Assembly: GCA_029940345.1 (NCBI GenBank)
Contig: JAOZRC010000285.1
Coordinates: 1 to 6,961, forward strand
Length of the DNA stretch: 6,961 nt
Origin: Desulfobacterales bacterium
GTDB taxonomy: Bacteria; Desulfobacterota; Desulfobacteria; Desulfobacterales; JAUCGF01
Direction: 5' to 3'
Position numbers and translations under genes: made by a program. The notes under the pieces are model-generated. The model saw nothing but the letters and a program-made list of their open reading frames with translations, had not been told where the DNA came from and ran no database searches. Positions 6,055-6,961 of this stretch are shown here, in pieces. Numbering within the stretch: position 1 is the stretch's first letter; every line of letters begins with the position of its first letter.

Positions 6055-6227
6055 GTAGGGTGGGCAAGGTTTTGGCACTTACCCTGTTTGTTGATGAGAA
6101 GTATGCGAAGCGACATATTGTGTTAAAGGAAACAACCTTTGCCCACCGGTTTTTTGTAAATGGTGGGCATCGCCAACAAAGATTGGTGCAATATACCGAG
6201 TTTGGTTTCCGGCGATGTCCACCCTAC
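6055..6227. mobile_element. MITE-like or REP-like non-coding element with terminal inverted repeats
   Basis: The element is bounded by GTAGGGTGGGCA (6055-6066) and its reverse complement TGTCCACCCTAC (6216-6227), with one mismatch, over 173 bp. Inside are two hairpins. GGTGGGCAAGGTT (6059-6071) pairs with 6134-6147 with one bulged T. GGTGGGCATCGCC (6162-6174) pairs with 6211-6223 with one G-T position. Four related copies of the GGTGGGC word therefore alternate in orientation. No transposase is encoded, so any movement would need an enzyme in trans. AAA or AAAT next to both ends could be a remnant target duplication, but this is too short and AT-rich to trust. Together with the heptad repeat it accounts for most of the 310-nt gap 5964-6273; I see no convincing gene in that gap. 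Confidence 0.65.
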
Positions 6228-6259
6228 GAAATTCTCAACCGCACTGGTCAATTAATTTC

Positions 6260-6264
6260 AGGAG
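6260..6264 (+). promoter_or_regulatory. Shine-Dalgarno site of hdrC
   Basis: AGGAG lies 9 nt before ATG 6274. It sits just outside the repeat element, so hdrC translation initiation appears untouched by the insertion. Confidence 0.75.
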
Positions 6265-6273
6265 ATCTAAAAA

Positions 6274-6819
6274 ATGAAGCCTACAGTTCTGGCAAAAGAG
6301 ATCAAACTTGATAAAATTCAGGAAGCTGTACGCGCCTGCATCCAGTGCGGCACCTGCACCGCATCGTGTCCCAATGCGTTTGCCATGGATTATACGCCTC
6401 GCCGGATGTGGCGCATGGTGCTGACAGGTGAAATAGAAGACCTTTTTTCAACGAAAACATTTGCGCTATGTTCGGCCTGTTATTATTGCACGTTGCGATG
6501 TCCGCGCGGATTGCCGTTAACGGACGCAATCTATGCCTTAAAACAGATTGCGGTTGCCCAAAAAGCGGATGTATACCGATCGGGCACCCTGTTTTACGAA
6601 AAATTTATGGACAGTGTGCGACGTTACGGACGGGTGCGTGAGATGGAATTTATGGCCTATTATTTTGCGGCTTTAAAAAATCCCTTGATCCCGTTGCAAT
6701 TTACGCCTTTGGGTATAAAGCTCATGCGAAAACGGAAAGTGCATATACAACTGCCATCCGTAAGAGCGGCGCGTCTGGAAGCCATGTTTAAGAAAGCCGA
6801 AGAACTGGAGGAACGGTAA
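6274..6819 (+). CDS. hdrC: heterodisulfide reductase subunit C (HdrC)
   Basis: This 181-residue soluble iron-sulfur protein carries two CxxCxxCxxxCP motifs (Cys22, 25, 28, 32 and Cys66, 69, 72, 76). In the Hdr complex these hold two [4Fe-4S] clusters that wire HdrA to the catalytic HdrB. The segments RACIQCGTCTASCPNAFAMD, TPRRMWRMVLTGE and LCSACYYCTLRCPRGLPL are typical HdrC features. The length fits the family. The C-terminus is basic and then charged (MRKRK, KKAEELEER), with no membrane segment, so this is the soluble HdrC type rather than a membrane-linked DsrM or HdrE-type module. The start is set by AGGAG 9 nt upstream. The stop TAA shares its last base with the ATG of hdrB (TAATG), implying translational coupling. 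It is separated from the fused hdrA by a repeat element, although its partner subunits lie on both sides. Confidence 0.95.
   Translation: MKPTVLAKEIKLDKIQEAVRACIQCGTCTASCPNAFAMDYTPRRMWRMVLTGEIEDLFSTKTFALCSACYYCTLRCPRGLPLTDAIYALKQIAVAQKADVYRSGTLFYEKFMDSVRRYGRVREMEFMAYYFAALKNPLIPLQFTPLGIKLMRKRKVHIQLPSVRAARLEAMFKKAEELEER
6807..6811 (+). promoter_or_regulatory. Shine-Dalgarno site of hdrB inside hdrC
   Basis: GGAGG lies within the last codons of hdrC, 7 nt before the hdrB ATG at 6819. It supports the overlapping TAATG stop-start arrangement. Confidence 0.8.
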
Positions 6820-6961
6820 TGAAATACTTCTACTATCCGGGTTGTTCACTCGAAGGAACAGCGCGTGAATACGATATTTCCACGCGGGCATTGATGCAGG
6901 CCGTAGGTGCCCAATTGACTGACATTCCGGATTGGACGTGTTGTGGCGCCACCGCCGCCGA
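6819..6961 (+). CDS. hdrB: heterodisulfide reductase subunit B (HdrB), N-terminal part
   Basis: The first 47 codons are present; the gene runs off the right edge. The product begins MKYFYYPGCSLEGTA and continues to DWTCCGATAA. These are the first cysteine (Cys9) and the CC pair of the first CCG domain that defines HdrB. In characterised HdrB, two CCG motifs hold two non-cubane [4Fe-4S] clusters where disulfide substrates such as CoM-S-S-CoB are reduced. In bacteria without those cofactors the substrate is generally unknown. The start at 6819 overlaps the hdrC stop by one base and has GGAGG 7 nt upstream. The second CCG motif and thus full catalytic competence cannot be judged here. Confidence 0.92.
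   Translation, partial: MKYFYYPGCSLEGTAREYDISTRALMQAVGAQLTDIPDWTCCGATAA

Noticed and set aside
6060..6311. 83-codon plus-strand ORF (GTG start) between the fused hdrA and hdrC
   Set aside because: It lies mostly within the inverted-repeat element, has no Shine-Dalgarno site, overlaps the start of hdrC in another frame and shows no recognisable domain.

Overview
The window is one strand of a single plus-strand operon-like block of heterodisulfide-reductase (Hdr) type flavin and iron-sulfur proteins. It is cut at both edges. The order is: C-terminal end of an hdrA gene, a small AT-rich unknown ORF, mvhD, an frhB/fdhB-like gene, a very long fused hdrA-type gene, hdrC, and the first 47 codons of hdrB. 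No hydrogenase, formate dehydrogenase catalytic subunit, tRNA, rRNA or CRISPR array is visible. The mix of hdrA, mvhD, frhB-like and hdrCB without a hydrogenase, roughly balanced base composition and good Shine-Dalgarno sites suggest an anaerobic bacterium of the Desulfobacterota type (sulfate reducer or syntroph). That placement is inference from gene content, not from a marker gene.

Layout: 1-527 is the HdrA tail with two [4Fe-4S] motifs. 532-726 is a small helical-looking protein at about 32% GC. 756-1178 is MvhD. 1276-2415 is an FrhB/FdhB-like flavin and [4Fe-4S] protein. 2493-5963 is a 1156-residue fusion of two HdrA-like FAD modules. Its first module carries an inserted ferredoxin pair followed by a complete CheY/NtrC-like receiver domain with all phosphorylation residues present. 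6274-6819 is HdrC and 6819 onward is HdrB.

The three longest gaps between genes (1179-1275, 2416-2492, 5964-6273) all hold degenerate 7-nt-period sequence with inverted-repeat symmetry. The last gap also holds a 173-bp non-coding element with near-perfect terminal inverted repeats and two internal hairpins, inserted between the fused hdrA and hdrC.

Working model: the proteins form a cytoplasmic flavin-based electron-bifurcating or confurcating complex. HdrCB is the disulfide-type end, MvhD is the electron adaptor onto HdrA, and the FrhB-like protein is the likely port for an external two-electron donor or acceptor. The receiver domain buried in HdrA suggests that redox flow through this complex is controlled by phosphorylation, which is the most striking feature of the window.
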